DNA of 64,000 bases from Ampullaceana balthica (taxonomy: Eukaryota > Mollusca > Gastropoda > Lymnaeidae), in NCBI GenBank assembly GCA_944989445.1, contig CALYLW010001376.1:124001-188000 (forward strand), in the 5' to 3' direction. Positions 21,545 through 32,279 of the stretch are shown here, in pieces. The position numbers and the translations under genes were made by a program. The notes under the pieces were generated by a model. That model had not been told where the DNA came from, made no database searches, and saw only the letters and a program-made list of their open reading frames with translations. How positions within the stretch are numbered: position 1 is the first letter of the stretch; each line of letters opens with the position of its first letter.

Positions 21545-23411
21545 ATGTCGAGTAGGAAACGAAAAGTTTTAGAAGAGAATCGTACTTTTAACTCTTCGTG
21601 GGAACTCGATTTTTTGTTTTCTCTGTTTAATGAAAAGCCAGTGTGTTTGATTTGTCAGGCTACTATTTCTGTTATCAAAAAGTCAAATCTGCAGAGACAC
21701 CAAAAGTCAGTGCATGCCGAGTTTGATAACGAATATCCGAAATGAACAAAGCTAAGAGAAGACAAAGTTAGTTCTTTAAAGAAGAATTAAAAAAACCAGC
21801 AAAATGTTTTCCGCCGGATTTTGAGTTCAAGTGATTGTGCTACTGAAGCGTCTTTTAAAATTAGCTGGTTGTTAGCGAAGAAACAAAAATTGTATCGGGA
21901 TGGCGAAACGGTTAAACTTTGTTTTCAAGAATGTGCTGATTCATTATTTTCTGAGTTTAAAAACAAGGAAGAAATAAAGAAACAAATATCGTATCTTCAG
22001 CTTTCCCACCAGACTGTGGCAAAGCGTGTTGAAAGTATGTCCGGGAATATATTGGAGCAGTTGCTTACGGATTTAAAAAACACTTCTGGTTTCAGTCTGG
22101 CATTGGATGAATCATGTGATATCACTGACACGGTCCAATTTATAGTTTGGGTTAGGTTTGACAAGGGGCAGACCTTTAAAGAAGAATTACTGACACTAAG
22201 TCCATTAAAAAATACAACCCGTGGTGAGAATGTATATAAAGCACTGAAGGATTTTCTATTAAACAACAATATCGATTTGAGGAAGCTGATTTCTGTTACA
22301 ACGGATGGTGCTCCAGCAATGATAGGAAGGAAAGTAACACAGTTGGACTCATTGGTTTGCTGAAGGCTGACAATGATTTTCCAGACATTCAATCTTATCA
22401 TTGTATAATTCACCAGCAATCTCTTTCCTCAAAGTTGAAGGATGACAAATTGCAAAATGTTATGGATGTTGTGGTGAAAAGTGTTAATTTTATTCGAGCT
22501 AATCCATTAAATCACAGGCAGTTTAAGACTTTGTTAGAAGAGTATGATAACAATTTGGGGATTTTATTCTTCATACTGATGTTCGTTGGCTGAGCAAAGG
22601 AAAGGTTCTGTCACGATTTTGGAACCTAATTGACGAAGTAAAACTGTTTCTCAGGTCTAAAAAGAAGGAAGATTTGTTAAATTATATAGAACTACCAGAT
22701 TTTTTGGTAAAATTAGCATTTCTAACCGACATCACGGATCACCTGAATAAATTAAATTTAAAATTGCAAGGACTTTTTCAAATCTTACCAACGCTAATGA
22801 GAGAAATCAGTATTTTTTAATCCAAGCTCGATTTTTTCATCACCCAACTAAATCAGTCAAATTTTACTCACTTCCCAGCTCTTGCCAAGGCTGCTCAACA
22901 ACTTCCAGAGCTTGTCACAAATGAGCGATTCTATCTTTTATTAGAAAAGTTAAAGCTGGATTTCACAGATCGATTTAAAGATATTCGAAATCTTACACCT
23001 GTTTTGCTTTTTGTAGAAAATCCTTTTACTAGTGATGTCTCTAATATAGCCTCGAAAATGACCATATTAGGAGCAGACGAAGGTGCAGTGCAGCTTGAAA
23101 TCATCGAGATTCAGCATAACACACCGCTTCGTGATAAACATACGAATTCGTCGCCAACTGAATTCTGGATGACGTATGTTTCTGCAGACGAATTTCCGCA
23201 ACTATCGAAAAGTTGTAGAAAAATATTAACCATGTTTGGGAGTACCTACGTCTGTGAAGCTGGATTCTCCATCATGAATAATATAAAATCTAAAAAACGA
23301 AACGCTTTGACTGATGAGCATTTGGAAAACTTAATAAGAGCAGCAGTTACAGAATACGAACCGCAAATTAAGAAAATTGCAAGTACAGTTCAAAGCCAAA
23401 TATCACATTAG
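21545..23411 (+). pseudogene. hAT transposase (BED finger, RNase H-like core, dimerisation domain), broken
   Basis: The start ATG at 21545 opens MSSRKRKVLEENRTFNSSW with a BED-type finger (CLICQATIS ... LQRHQKSVH). After a stop at 21743, coding similarity resumes at 21821 with ASFKISWLLAKKQK, and then FSLALDESCDITDTVQF holds the first core aspartate region. Frames switch near 22352 and near 22556, and a TAA interrupts at about 22819. The C-terminal dimerisation block (FGSTYVCEAGFSIMNNIKSK, NLIRAAVTEY) ends at 23411. It is of the EPM2AIP1/GTF2IRD2-like hAT group. It looks recently inactivated, since most of the protein is still readable. Confidence 0.88.
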
Positions 23412-24317
23412 AGATGTGTTACAGTTTTTATTCATGTTATTTTTCGTATTGATGAGGAGACAAAGTTACATAAGGTAGGAAGTATTTATCCATTTAATAT
23501 TTTCTTAAGACGTTAATTGCTTGCGGCCCCCGGCCTAATAAGGAAAAAAAATGTGGCCCGCGGGGTCAAAAAGGTTGGACAGCACTGGACTAGAGTTTTA
23601 AAATTATAAGACTGAATAAGATATAACTATAACACTTGAGACAAGCAACATTTTTATTTTTAAGTTCGCAAATCAAATCAGAATTGCAACTGCCATTTAA
23701 AGTTAAACGGGAAAAAAATGAATATAAAATTATTACAATGATATAACTTATATCATATAAGTAAAATGTTTAAATTTGGATAATGAATTGAAAGTATTGA
23801 AAGATTGACTACTGTCAACGTACTAGTCAATGACAAAGAAATTAAAAACGAAAACCAACTCTCAGCCTGTCCCAGTTTCCAAGGCTCCTGTTTCACTATA
23901 TAGTTTATAGTATAAACTAATAATTACAAATTAACTTAAAATTATTATTTTAACATAAAATTAATATATCAGCTATAACAATGAAAATAATTTAATGACA
24001 TGAGTAAATAAAATAGTAACTAGTTAGTAAATTCTGGTTAAACTTTGAGTTGTTGAAGAAAATTCTTGTTAAATGTACTGATTTCTGATTGTTTTTTTGT
24101 TTTTTTAACTTTTTAATACTTTTTATATATTTGGTTATAAACTAATTAATATTACGTAATTTAATTTAATTTTAAAAATTCTTTACTACATTGATATCCG
24201 GATACTATTCGGATCTGCCATAGGTATTTTCCGAATCCGGATAGTGTCAAAAATCTCGATATTTGGTCCGGATATCCGGCATTCCGGATATTCATTCGGC
24301 TGTCCCCTAGTTATGTT

Positions 24318-24765
24318 AGTTCATTTATTGAACATTTTAATATTAGGATTGGTGTTGTCCCTTGTCAAGTCTAAACGTGCAAGGGATGGTGCACGGTGCA
24401 GGTGAACAGTGAACTTGGGCTTTTGCTGGGCTGCCTTTTGTGCTCCCCTTGTGTCAGGGTTGAGAACCTTTCTGCTAATCTTTCAGGGTGTTTGTGCCCC
24501 AGGTTTTTTATCCTCCCTAAAACATTCCCCTTCCTACCACCGCTGTTTGCTAGAAACTAGGACACATGGAAATGGGGGCGGGGGAGCGGTGAGAGTGATC
24601 AGCTCAATAAAGCAATTTTTTTATTTATAAAGAGAGTTTCAAATATCTGTGGGGGTTTTTTTTAAAGTTTATAATCAATATACAAATGTTATAAACAAAT
24701 TTTGTGGCAAGCCGAATGGAAAATAACTCTCTAGGTAACTCCCAAGTTTATTTCATATATTAGCA
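24318..24765. other. intronic stretch
   Basis: GPAA1 intron. No repeat family or exon recognised apart from a low-complexity T-run near 24660. Confidence 0.4.
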
Positions 24766-24856
24766 TGTCACACTTCAGAATGTCACACATCAGAATGTCA
24801 CACTTCAGAATGTCACACATCAGAATGTCACACTTCAGAATGTCACACATCAGAAT
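24766..24856. repeat. 15-bp tandem array, left part
   Basis: Units GTCACACWTCAGAAT repeated about six times. The array is interrupted by a MITE at 24857 and continues at 25033. Confidence 0.9.
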
Positions 24857-25032
24857 CAATGTTCCTCCTAAGGTTCCTTGGTCCGTGTTCAAAGTAAAAA
24901 AACTTGTGTGCAAAGCTGCTCAGCATTAATTTTTTGTGCAATATTTTCCTAAATTTGCTGCGCGGTAATCCTAAACTGCTGCGCGGCGTCTGTCAGATAT
25001 CTGCGCAGCCGCGCAGCTTAAAGGGAACATTG
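24857..25032. mobile_element. hAT-like MITE, CAATGTTCCC family, inserted in a tandem array
   Basis: 176 bp, starting CAATGTTCCTCCTAAGG and ending CTTAAAGGGAACATTG. It is flanked by a perfect 8-bp duplication ATCAGAAT (24849-24856 and 25033-25040) that is also part of the array unit. It is oriented opposite to the copies at 3683 and 27260. Confidence 0.85.
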
Positions 25033-25278
25033 ATCAGAATGTCTCTCGTACATCATAATGGCTGTCACGCATCAGTATGTCATCAGAATGTCTGTCACAC
25101 ATCAGAATTTCTGTCACACACCAGAATGTCTGTGACACATCAGAATGTCACACATCAGAACATCACACATCAGAATGTCACACATCATAGTATCACACAT
25201 CAGAATGTCTGTCACACATCAGAATGTCACATATCAGAATGTCATACATCAGAATATCACATATTAGAATGTCACACT
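25033..25278. repeat. 15-bp tandem array, right part
   Basis: More diverged ATCAGAATGTCACACATC-type units, some with 'gtctgtcacac' spacing. The array stops about 20 bases from the donor of the GPAA1 exon at 25302. Confidence 0.85.
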
Positions 25279-25301
25279 TAAAAAGTTCAAATTTATTCTA
25301 C

Positions 25302-25396
25302 CTCCAGGTCCTCAGAAATGTCTTGTATGCCTTGAACTTTGTCGTCCCCTAAAGCACCTGAACTTTCTTTTGTGATCTGGTTGACATCTTTCTCTT
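25302..25396 (-). CDS. GPAA1: GPI transamidase subunit GPAA1, acidic linker exon
   Basis: Acceptor CATTCCAG|AAGAG, donor CTGGAG|GTAGAA. It encodes KEKDVNQITKESSGALGDD and VQGIQDISEDLE. This corresponds to the variable hydrophilic loop between membrane segments of GPAA1, so the sequence itself is not diagnostic. The assignment rests on its position between recognisable exons and on exact phase agreement: A from exon 27031 plus AA here, ending in phase 0 before exon 19775. Confidence 0.75.
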
Positions 25397-25689
25397 CTGG
25401 AATGAGAACAACAGCCTTACTTATACAATTTTATAATCATTTTGTAATAAATCTTGTTTTATACACACTAAATTAATGCAAGAATGTCATTGTAGATATA
25501 AAAATCGATTGATCAGACATTGTGGAGATCCCCGTTGAGGTCAGTCGGTCAATTAGTGAGCCACACAGACGATGACCTCAAGGAATGTTAGAGTAAGGAG
25601 AGCAAAGGTGTGGTTTAGAGGTGAGCTAGTTTATTGCTAAAGCTAGACGCCCCGCGGCGTATGCATACGCCGCAAACTTGCTCATAGAT

Positions 25690-26245
25690 AGTGCAAGAAA
25701 GAAAAAAAAAGGAGGAGGAGAACGGACACAAACAGTAGCACGAACAAATGGGAACAACGCGAGTGAACGTTGGGGGACCACCGAAGCATTTTTGGTAAGT
25801 ATTTCGGACATCGCCACAATATATAAACAAATATTACAGCCATGAAGCCAACTTGGGGAGCAACAACTTCGTCCATGAACGAAATATGCGACCAATAGAA
25901 ACAGACAGGTACCTGGTGAAGGAATTGATTTAACATTGAACAAAGCTTTTTTCCGTGACATGCGAAGCAGTGTTTATGTTTGATAAGAAAGGGGGGAAAA
26001 GAACAGGCATTAGCATTTTTAAAATTAAAAAAACATATGTTGCCGCTTGGGCCTTCCGCATGCCAGGCGAATGTAATAACCAATACACTACGAAATACAT
26101 ACACACTGTGCAGGAACATCGAAAGTGAATGTAAAAAAACATTGCTGGTCTCAAGACATGCCCCACCCCACCACTACCTTTGCTTGCCAACCGGTAACTG
26201 TGCTTAGTTGACCCCAGCGAGGGTCATTCAACATGCTCGGCTGCA
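25690..26245 (-). repeat. tRNA-Val-like dispersed repeat B, copy 1
   Basis: On the - strand the order is a leader (GAATGACCCTCGCTGGGG near 26230), a tRNA-like part (CGTAGTGTATTGGTTATTAC, CGCCTGGCATGCGGAAGG near 26050-26095), a T-rich/C-rich middle, then TTCACCAGGTACCTG and TTGGTCGCATATTTCG and the translated similarity FYWSHIS..DE..A. It shares all of these with copy 2 at 60815-61440 on the other strand. Confidence 0.7.
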
Positions 26246-26261
26246 CATACTTGCAGCTTGC

Positions 26262-27030
26262 CTGGCATGGTCCCACGAAGAGAATTATGTATATAGATAC
26301 TTCAAGAAAGGTGTGAAAAAAGTAGGGCAAGCAGGAGATTTGGGTTAAGGGGGAACAACCAAGGAGATAGTGACTATGATATAAGGGGGAGAGTTTTGGG
26401 GGACAAGGGACTTTTTGTGTACACCGAGAGCAGAAGAGTAGATCCAAACACCCAGGAATACCTCGACAGAGCACAGCTGGAAATAACTGTGGCAGACTGC
26501 TGTGGGAAGAGTTGAGTGTTTTGTCATAAAGCTGACCCGGAGGGAGAGTAGTTGAGTGGGCAAGACCTGATTGCTGGAGAAACTCCACAGCTGAACAAGA
26601 CGAGACCAAAGTCAGAGAGAGTTAATCACTAAATCCAAGAAATAAAGAGATAGCCTTGTTGGCCGACGTGTTATTATCTGACTGAGACGTCGGCCGACGT
26701 GTTATTATCTGACTGAGACGTCGGCAGACATATTATTATCTGACTGTTCCAGTACAAGTGTGACAGTGAGCAATTTTGACCATCCTAATAAAGTGACTGC
26801 AGAGTTACCTTTTTCAACAAAATAAGTAGGTCTTCTACAATATCATCATCATTCATATATTTTTCTTCTTTATTTGGGAACAGTTAAAGAATAAAGTGTT
26901 TGATATGAGTTTTAAAATTTGAAGAAACAAGCTCAGCTTTTAAAACCCTAATAAGAAAACAAGTTTGATCTAAATGAGTCTGATTACCACAAAAGCTGGC
27001 TGCTGGCAGGAATGAAACAAAAACACTTAC
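26262..27030. other. intronic stretch with a short tandem repeat
   Basis: Contains three units of about 33-34 bp at 26660-26756 (CCGACGTGTTATTATCTGAC, TGAGACGTCGG). Otherwise no recognised feature. Confidence 0.5.
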
Positions 27031-27179
27031 TTTCACAGCCGGAGTCATCAACCTTGTCCTTGGGGTCTAGGGTGGCATCACTGGTTTCCTCAGTGGTAGC
27101 CAGAGCTTCTCCTCCTTGTTTGCTGGGGGCCTCGCCAGATGCGAGCCACAGGACAATACCGTGGTGTGTTAAGGATAAC
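27031..27179 (-). CDS. GPAA1: GPI transamidase subunit GPAA1, linker exon with uncertain 5' end
   Basis: The donor TGTGAAA|GTAAGT is good. The acceptor is less certain: CACCGGAG|GTTATCC at 27180 keeps phase with GT left by the exon at 29455, but its pyrimidine tract is poor. CCCCCAG|CAAACAAGG further in is an alternative. Read from 27179 it encodes VLSLTHHGIVLWLASGEAPS and EETSDATLDPKDKVDDSGCE, a hydrophilic loop as expected after the first GPAA1 C-terminal membrane helix. The low-complexity content makes this the least certain exon. Confidence 0.6.
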
Positions 27180-27259
27180 CTCCGGTGCAGACAGAATCTA
27201 GGCTAAGTCTTAGGGGGTTTGTATTGCCGAAGTTAACGAACGTCTTCTACGGATGGGAG

Positions 27260-27437
27260 CAATGTTCCCTTTAAGCTGCCCAGCCCCTACAGATATCTGA
27301 CCGACACCCTGCAGCAGTTTAGAACTAGTGCGCAGCAAATTTGGTAAAATATTGCGCAAAAAAATTGATGCCGTGCGACTGTGCACGAGTTTTTTTTTAC
27401 TTTGCACACGGACCAATGAACCTTAGAGGGAACGTTG
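27260..27437. mobile_element. hAT-like MITE, CAATGTTCCC family, near-complete copy
   Basis: Starts CAATGTTCCCTTTAAGCTGC and ends CCTTAGAGGGAACGTTG. Flanked by GATGGGAG and GTTGGGAG (7 of 8). This copy is a useful reference for the family. It lies 80 bp from the GPAA1 exon at 27031-27179. Confidence 0.8.
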
Positions 27438-27725
27438 GTTGGGAGCAGACAGGATTTTCATTGTGTAAATTTCATACCAGCCTGTGGTCTCTCTCCATCA
27501 CCTGGTTTTCATTCAGTGTTTTTCCATCTCCAAAATTAGCCAGTCCAAAATAATAATGTTTTTTGCTCACCTAGATTTTGGCTTCACTGTGAGATTGAAC
27601 TACAGTCGCAGTCAAGAAGCTTGGGATGCGTGCAGGTTATAGACTGCTCGGTACACAATAGGTTCATATGGTTGACTTAACACCCACATTCTATTGGGAG
27701 AGTTTAAGTCTTACTCTTACAGTCA

Positions 27726-28490
27726 GGGGGCACGGTGGTCGAGCTGCATGCGGGCTCGGCTGTCATACTGAGAAACCCGGGTTCGAATCTCCACGAAGGC
27801 AGGGATTCGTTCCCTGGGCTAAGGGTGTCCCTGAGTCCACCCAGCTCCGAATGGGTTGTTCGTCCGTCGTGATCGACGATGACCACTCTCATCATATTTG
27901 CTGGGCCGCCACATGTGTTCTCTGGTGGCTTATTAACCCTATTTTTGCATGAAAGAGGCGTCCGCATGTCAGACAAGAGATAGAAGCGGTCCCTTCAGGT
28001 GGGTTTTGGTTACGTTCCTTTCTGGCTTGGCGTTTTAACTTGGCAGCCTGTTGTCTATTAGCTTCACAGACAGCTGCGCCATTCCATATCGTAGAGCGCC
28101 AGTGGGCTCGGTTACTGGCTGCTGCTTCCCAGGAGTCATGTACGATGTCGAAGGCCTTCAGAGCAGTTTTAAGTGTGTCCTTGTATCGCTTTCGTGGACC
28201 TCCGCGTGCTCTATGCCCTTCGGTAAGTTCACCATAGAAGAGCCTCTTGGGTAGGCGATGGTCGGGCATGCGCACTAGATGCCCCACCCAGCGTAGTTGG
28301 CTTTGCATGAGGATGGGTACCTGGCATGTAGTTAGGGCAACAAAGGCGGCTGGGCATTGTGCAGTACAATCTCCTTAGAGCCTTGGCTTGTGAACACTGC
28401 GTCACCTGCCAACAGACTGGCATGGTCGCTGCATTATCAGAACATAAGACGCAAAAATCTTCTGCAATAGAAGGAGGGTCTGTAATGATA
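27726..28490 (+). mobile_element. tRNA-derived SINE, family A, copy 6, split by a LINE fragment
   Basis: The head GCACGGTGGTCGAGCTGC with B box CCGGGTTCGAATCTCC, and the body up to CTCCGAATGGGT, end at 27856. The rest (ATGGGTACCTGGCATG, CACCTGCCAACAGACTGG, CTTCTGCAATAGAAGGAG) resumes at 28313. Confidence 0.85.
27857..28312 (-). mobile_element. LINE 3' fragment with C-terminal CCHH finger, inserted in a SINE
   Basis: The - strand frame 28308-27892 reads LRWVGHLVRMPDHRLPKRLF, RGGPRKRYKDTLKTALK and a C-terminal finger CLTCGRLFHAKIGLISHQRTH minus its last residue, then a stop. This arrangement, RT C-terminus plus a terminal CCHH finger, is typical of one family of animal LINEs. It is 5'-truncated. 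ATGGGT is present on both sides (27851-27856, 28313-28318), consistent with a short target duplication. Confidence 0.8.
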
Positions 28491-28599
28491 TAAAAGGAAG
28501 GTTTTTATTAAACCTCAGTTCCCTGGCTGAATTTGATTTTCTAAAATAGTGAAGGTCCATCAGCTAGCCAATTATTTGTTAAAGTCAAGAAGCTAGCCA

Positions 28600-28930
28600 G
28601 CAAATTTTAAAGGTCAAACAGCCAGCCAGCTATTTCTAAAGGTATATCAGCTAACCAGCTATTTCTAAAGGTGTATCAGCCAGCCAGCTATTTCTAAAGG
28701 TATATCAGCTAGCCAGCTATTTCTAAAGGTGTATCAACCAGCCAGCTATTTCTAAAGGTGTATCAGCCAGCCAGCTATTTCTAAAGGTATATCAGCCAGC
28801 CAGCTATTTCTAAAGGTATATCAGCTAGCCAGCTATTTCTAAAGGTATATCAGCTAGCTAGCTATTTCTAAAGGTATATCAGCTACCCAGCTATTTCTAA
28901 AGGTCAATCAGCTAGCCAGCTATTTTTAGG
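28600..28930. repeat. 30-bp tandem array
   Basis: About eleven units of GGTATATCAGCTAGCCAGCT + ATTTCTAAA, within a GPAA1 intron. Confidence 0.9.
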
Positions 28931-29224
28931 TAGCAAATCTATTTGAAGTCTGAGATAGAACATTTTAAAAAATGACTTTTATGAAATAAATAAATGTCAT
29001 TGTTCTTTTTCAGTGGACGTAGTGTAGTGTGCATGTTGTTTTATTTCTTTTTGTCCATGAATCAAATGTTGAAATTTCCATCAGTGTTGACTATCAGTAA
29101 AGTGTCCATTAATGAAGTGTATTTGTTTATGAAGTTGCACCGATTATATCACCCTAACTAATATGTCTTTTAATGAAGTGTTGATGAGCCATATGTCTAA
29201 TCTCCAAACCCGAGTATGTTAACA

Positions 29225-29409
29225 CAGTGCTTCTCAAAGTGGTGGTCCGCGGACCGGTGCCGGTCCTTGGGCCATCCGCTGCCGGTCCGTAGATGTTCTA
29301 AAAAAAGGGCCGAAAAATTTGTCAGTGCAGGGAAAATAGTGCACCGGTCCCTGGTGCAATGGAAAAAATTCCTGCCGGCCCGCCATACTAAAAAGTTTCA
29401 GAAGCACTG
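29225..29409. mobile_element. hAT-like MITE, CAGTGCTTCTCAAA family, copy 1
   Basis: 185 bp, starting CAGTGCTTCTCAAAGTGG and ending AGTTTCAGAAGCACTG. Flanked by a perfect 8-bp duplication TGTTAACA (29217-29224, 29410-29417). The interior carries 'ggaccggtgccggtcc'-type sub-terminal repeats. The second copy is at 55337-55523, inverted. It lies 45 bp beyond the donor of the GPAA1 exon at 29455. Confidence 0.9.
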
Positions 29410-29454
29410 TGTTAACAGACCAACAATGAAATGAGCACCTCAAGCTCTAATTAC

Positions 29455-29628
29455 ACAGCATAATTCAAGGATATTTGTATGAGCCCTGCGAGAGCCATGA
29501 GCCCGAACCAAGGCATGTACATCCCGATTGAGATGTAGCGGCTGGTTGAGGGCAGGAGGTAAAAAAAGAAAGACTGGTGGAATCTCTCCAGGAGGTTGTT
29601 CAAACTCCTGAAAATCCCTTCAATGATC
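29455..29628 (-). CDS. GPAA1: GPI transamidase subunit GPAA1, exon with [15 protein letters not shown] block
   Basis: Acceptor CTCCACAG|GATCATTG. Encodes [20 protein letters not shown], then [20 protein letters not shown] and [16 protein letters not shown]. This is the most diagnostic block: animal GPAA1 has [20 protein letters not shown] followed by YLLPGLSRFVSIGLYMP. It holds the amphipathic stretch and membrane helix that follow the luminal domain. The donor is either GCTGT|GTAATT (29455, chosen for phase) or GCT|GTGTAA (29457). It starts by completing AA|G lysine from the exon at 33562. Confidence 0.93.
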
Positions 29629-29764
29629 CTGTGGAGAAAAAAAAATTATAATCTTTAAATAGAAGGAATTTTTATCACTTCATCTTCCTCAATATTCATT
29701 ACTAGGTTGTGCTGCGGCGCCCACTTTCTTTAGGGCCCCTATGGCGCCCACCTTTTTCAAAAGC

Positions 29765-29930
29765 ACAACTAACTTGTCCTTGTATGATAAATACGTAATA
29801 TTAAACTTCCTTAAATGTACACAAAGTATTTTATAATAGGGGTTGTCCTTGTCCTTGTATGATAAATACGTAATATTAAACTTCCTTAAATGTACACAAA
29901 GTATTTTATAATAGGAGTTGTAGGGCGCCT
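29765..29930. repeat. two-copy tandem repeat
   Basis: A unit of about 72 bp containing CTTGTCCTTGTATGATAAAT and CGTAATATTAAACTTCC is repeated almost exactly, with a third diverged partial copy near 29970. Flanking 'ggcgcccac' motifs are reminiscent of transposon sub-terminal repeats. Confidence 0.7.
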
Positions 29931-30026
29931 ACGGCGCCCACATTTTTTTGGGTCAAAAGCCCAAGTAACTTATCCTTGTATGATAAATCCGAAATATTTC
30001 TGAAATGTACTTTACGTATTTATATA

Positions 30027-31522
30027 CAGCCGAACCCACTAACTCGAGCTCGGTTAACTCGACCACTCTACTAACTCGACGTTTTTTTATTGGAACCGCC
30101 AAATTCTCTCTTTTACTTAGCATTTTCTCATCGGCTAATTCAATTTTTTTAAGTTGGCGAAACCTAATACCTCGAGCACAAAAGAGGGCCAAATTTGCAA
30201 CTTAACGTTGGTTAGCTCGATCCTCGTCGGTTCGCCTAGCAATGCACTCTGGCATTTTTAGTTCAAAACAGTGTTGACATCTCGCTTTCTTCGAGATTTC
30301 CGGCTATTGTGTGATTCTACGAGATTTCAATAAAATTGTTTTGCGTGTGTAAATTATTAGTTCGACGTGTATCCATGGAGTATGTATTCACCCGAGGTAC
30401 TGGAAAATCGCGTTAGAGGTCGTTAATCGTCATTATTTCGCAGTGCATGTTATATTATTATTAAACTTAATTCATTTTCTGATACATTAATCATTTTATT
30501 TTTTAAGATAAACGAATATCTTTAGAAATGAAAATAAAGGTTTGTATCGAGAATCGACGGTGGTTTTTATTTAATTAAATAAAAAAATTATTATTCTTTT
30601 AAAAGTTTGTTGTTGCTTTGTTACCAGTAAGATACGTGACTGTGACACTAACATGCGCCTGACGATGAAATCAAATCATTTTCTTAATATTCCAGTAGAT
30701 GTAGATATATATAATATACACGTCATCACTTTTGTAGGTCGAATTCTGATAAGGAATGATTTCTTTAAAAATTCGCTTAGACTTAGTTGCCGGCCGAGGT
30801 CTAACACACAGCGTGCTGTGATCAACGGTCAAGGCCGCAATAGTTTTATTTTTATTACAAGTTTGATTGACTGAGGAAATTCAAGAGCGTTCTGTTAGTA
30901 ACAGATATCCTGCGCGTCAAAAGCATTAAACTTACCATATTGATATGTTTTTTTTTGTTGTTTTTTTTTAATTTGCTGATTTGACAGCAAACGCGAGCGG
31001 CTGTGACATGCCATGCCACACGCGGCATGGGACGAGGTGAGGCGAAATATTTGACCTTTTAACGCATGCGCAGACAATTATAAACTGGTAACTTTTTTTC
31101 TTTATTAAATGTAATCGAAACATGACCACAGAGTCGTAAACAAAGTCCTTTACTTCGGCATAAATATATGTATACAAATTCCCAATTAGTCATAACTTTT
31201 CCCGACTTTCAAGGCCGAGAAATTTTTTTAAAGAATTCCTGACTTTTTACCGCTTTCCTGAGTGGGAACCATGGTTATATTTAAATGATCCTTAAAAACA
31301 AACGGTCATTACAACCTTAGGAAAGAGTGAAGAAATATTAAGGTTCCGATATAATTCCGATTAATTGTCTCATCACTAATTAACGCACATCATGTGCATA
31401 AAGAAATTTCAAGCACATGTTAATATTTTGCCACCATATTGGTTTTCGTTTTAACTCGATCATCGGTTATGTCGACGCCATTTTTCATACCCCAACGCCG
31501 TCGACTTAACCAGTTTCAACTG
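30027..31522. mobile_element. pogo/Tigger-like element (Tc1-mariner type), non-autonomous or decayed
   Basis: Left end CAGCCGAACCCACTAACTCG; right end on the - strand CAGTTGAAACTGGTTAAGTCG. Both are flanked by TA within 'tatata'. Repeated 'aactcga' words occur near both ends. No transposase frame is readable in the 1.5-kb interior. Confidence 0.5.
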
Positions 31523-31524
31523 TA

Positions 31525-32119
31525 TATATTTTTTTTACAGTGCTAATCACAACACGATTTTTAAACTAATTTTAGAAAGCAGCGCACCAAATTACTGCAC
31601 CAAAAAATAACTCTTTTGAGTCAGTCAGCACTGTTTACAACACAAATGCTGACGTCAAAGGTTCGTGCGTTGTTTGGTTAATGTTAATCTGAAAACCAAA
31701 ATGGTTATGATTTTAAGTCCATATTTTCAATTTTTAAAAAACAGCAGAGTTATGTCCCTTAGCGTTAGGCGTCAGCCATTAATTGAGGGTAAATGTATAT
31801 ATAATACCCGTCAGAAGGGCCTTGAAATCTATCTGGATTTGTTTTCTGATCAGTGTCAAAATATCAAATCCATTTCAATTAGCAATAATGATAATTTGAT
31901 AACTCGTATAGCCCAGTATCCCAGCAAGCGGATGGTCTCACAGCGCTTCACATAAAAATAGTAACACACATACATTCATAAATGCATTCAATTTAAAACA
32001 TTCATATCCTGATTAAAAATTACAAAAAAGATAGAATGACACGGATGGTACACATAACAATTTTAGTGGTTATTTCCAATCCTAACAAAATACAGGGCAA
32101 TGACATGGCTGGTACATGA
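31525..32119. other. intronic stretch
   Basis: Between GPAA1 exons; AT-rich, with no exon or named repeat recognised. Confidence 0.4.
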
Positions 32120-32270
32120 GTTGGCAACATAGTTGTAAGAGAGATGGCAACATAGTTGTACAGAGTTGGTAAAACATAGTTGTAAGAGAGTTGGTAAAAC
32201 ATAGTTGTAAGAGAGTTGGTAAAACATAGTTGTAAGAGAGTTGGTAAAACATAGTTGTAAGAGAGTTTTG
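32120..32270. repeat. 24-bp tandem array
   Basis: About five units of GTTGGTAAAACATAGTTGTA + AGAGA. It ends a few bases before the hAT MITE at 32280. Confidence 0.85.
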
Positions 32271-32279
32271 TCTTGTACC

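Larger units (their letters stand above)
20805..23587 (+). mobile_element. hAT transposon with GTF2IRD2/ZBED-type transposase
   Basis: Terminal inverted repeats CAGTGCTGTCCAACC and GGTTGGACAGCACTG are perfect over 15 bp. Sub-terminal 'cggcccgcgg' repeats lie inside both ends. Flanks are GACT(N)AGAG and GACTAGAG, an 8-bp duplication if the ambiguous base at 20800 is an extra base. Length 2.78 kb. Confidence 0.9.
20167..24309. mobile_element. DNA transposon (hAT-like ends) carrying another hAT inside
   Basis: Ends TAGGGATCAGCCGGATATGG and GGATATTCATTCGGCTGTCC CCTA are imperfectly inverted, with many copies of 'ccggat' in sub-terminal positions on both sides. A perfect 8-bp direct repeat GTTATGTT flanks it (20159-20166, 24310-24317). 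No transposase of its own is recognisable; the coding part inside belongs to the nested element. It lies in the GPAA1 intron between the exons at 25302 and 19775. Confidence 0.75.

Noticed and set aside
25615..26609. Several - strand ORFs of 70-150 codons
   Set aside because: They overlap each other in different frames within dispersed repeat B and its flank, have no shared domain, and disagree in frame with the related copy at 60815.
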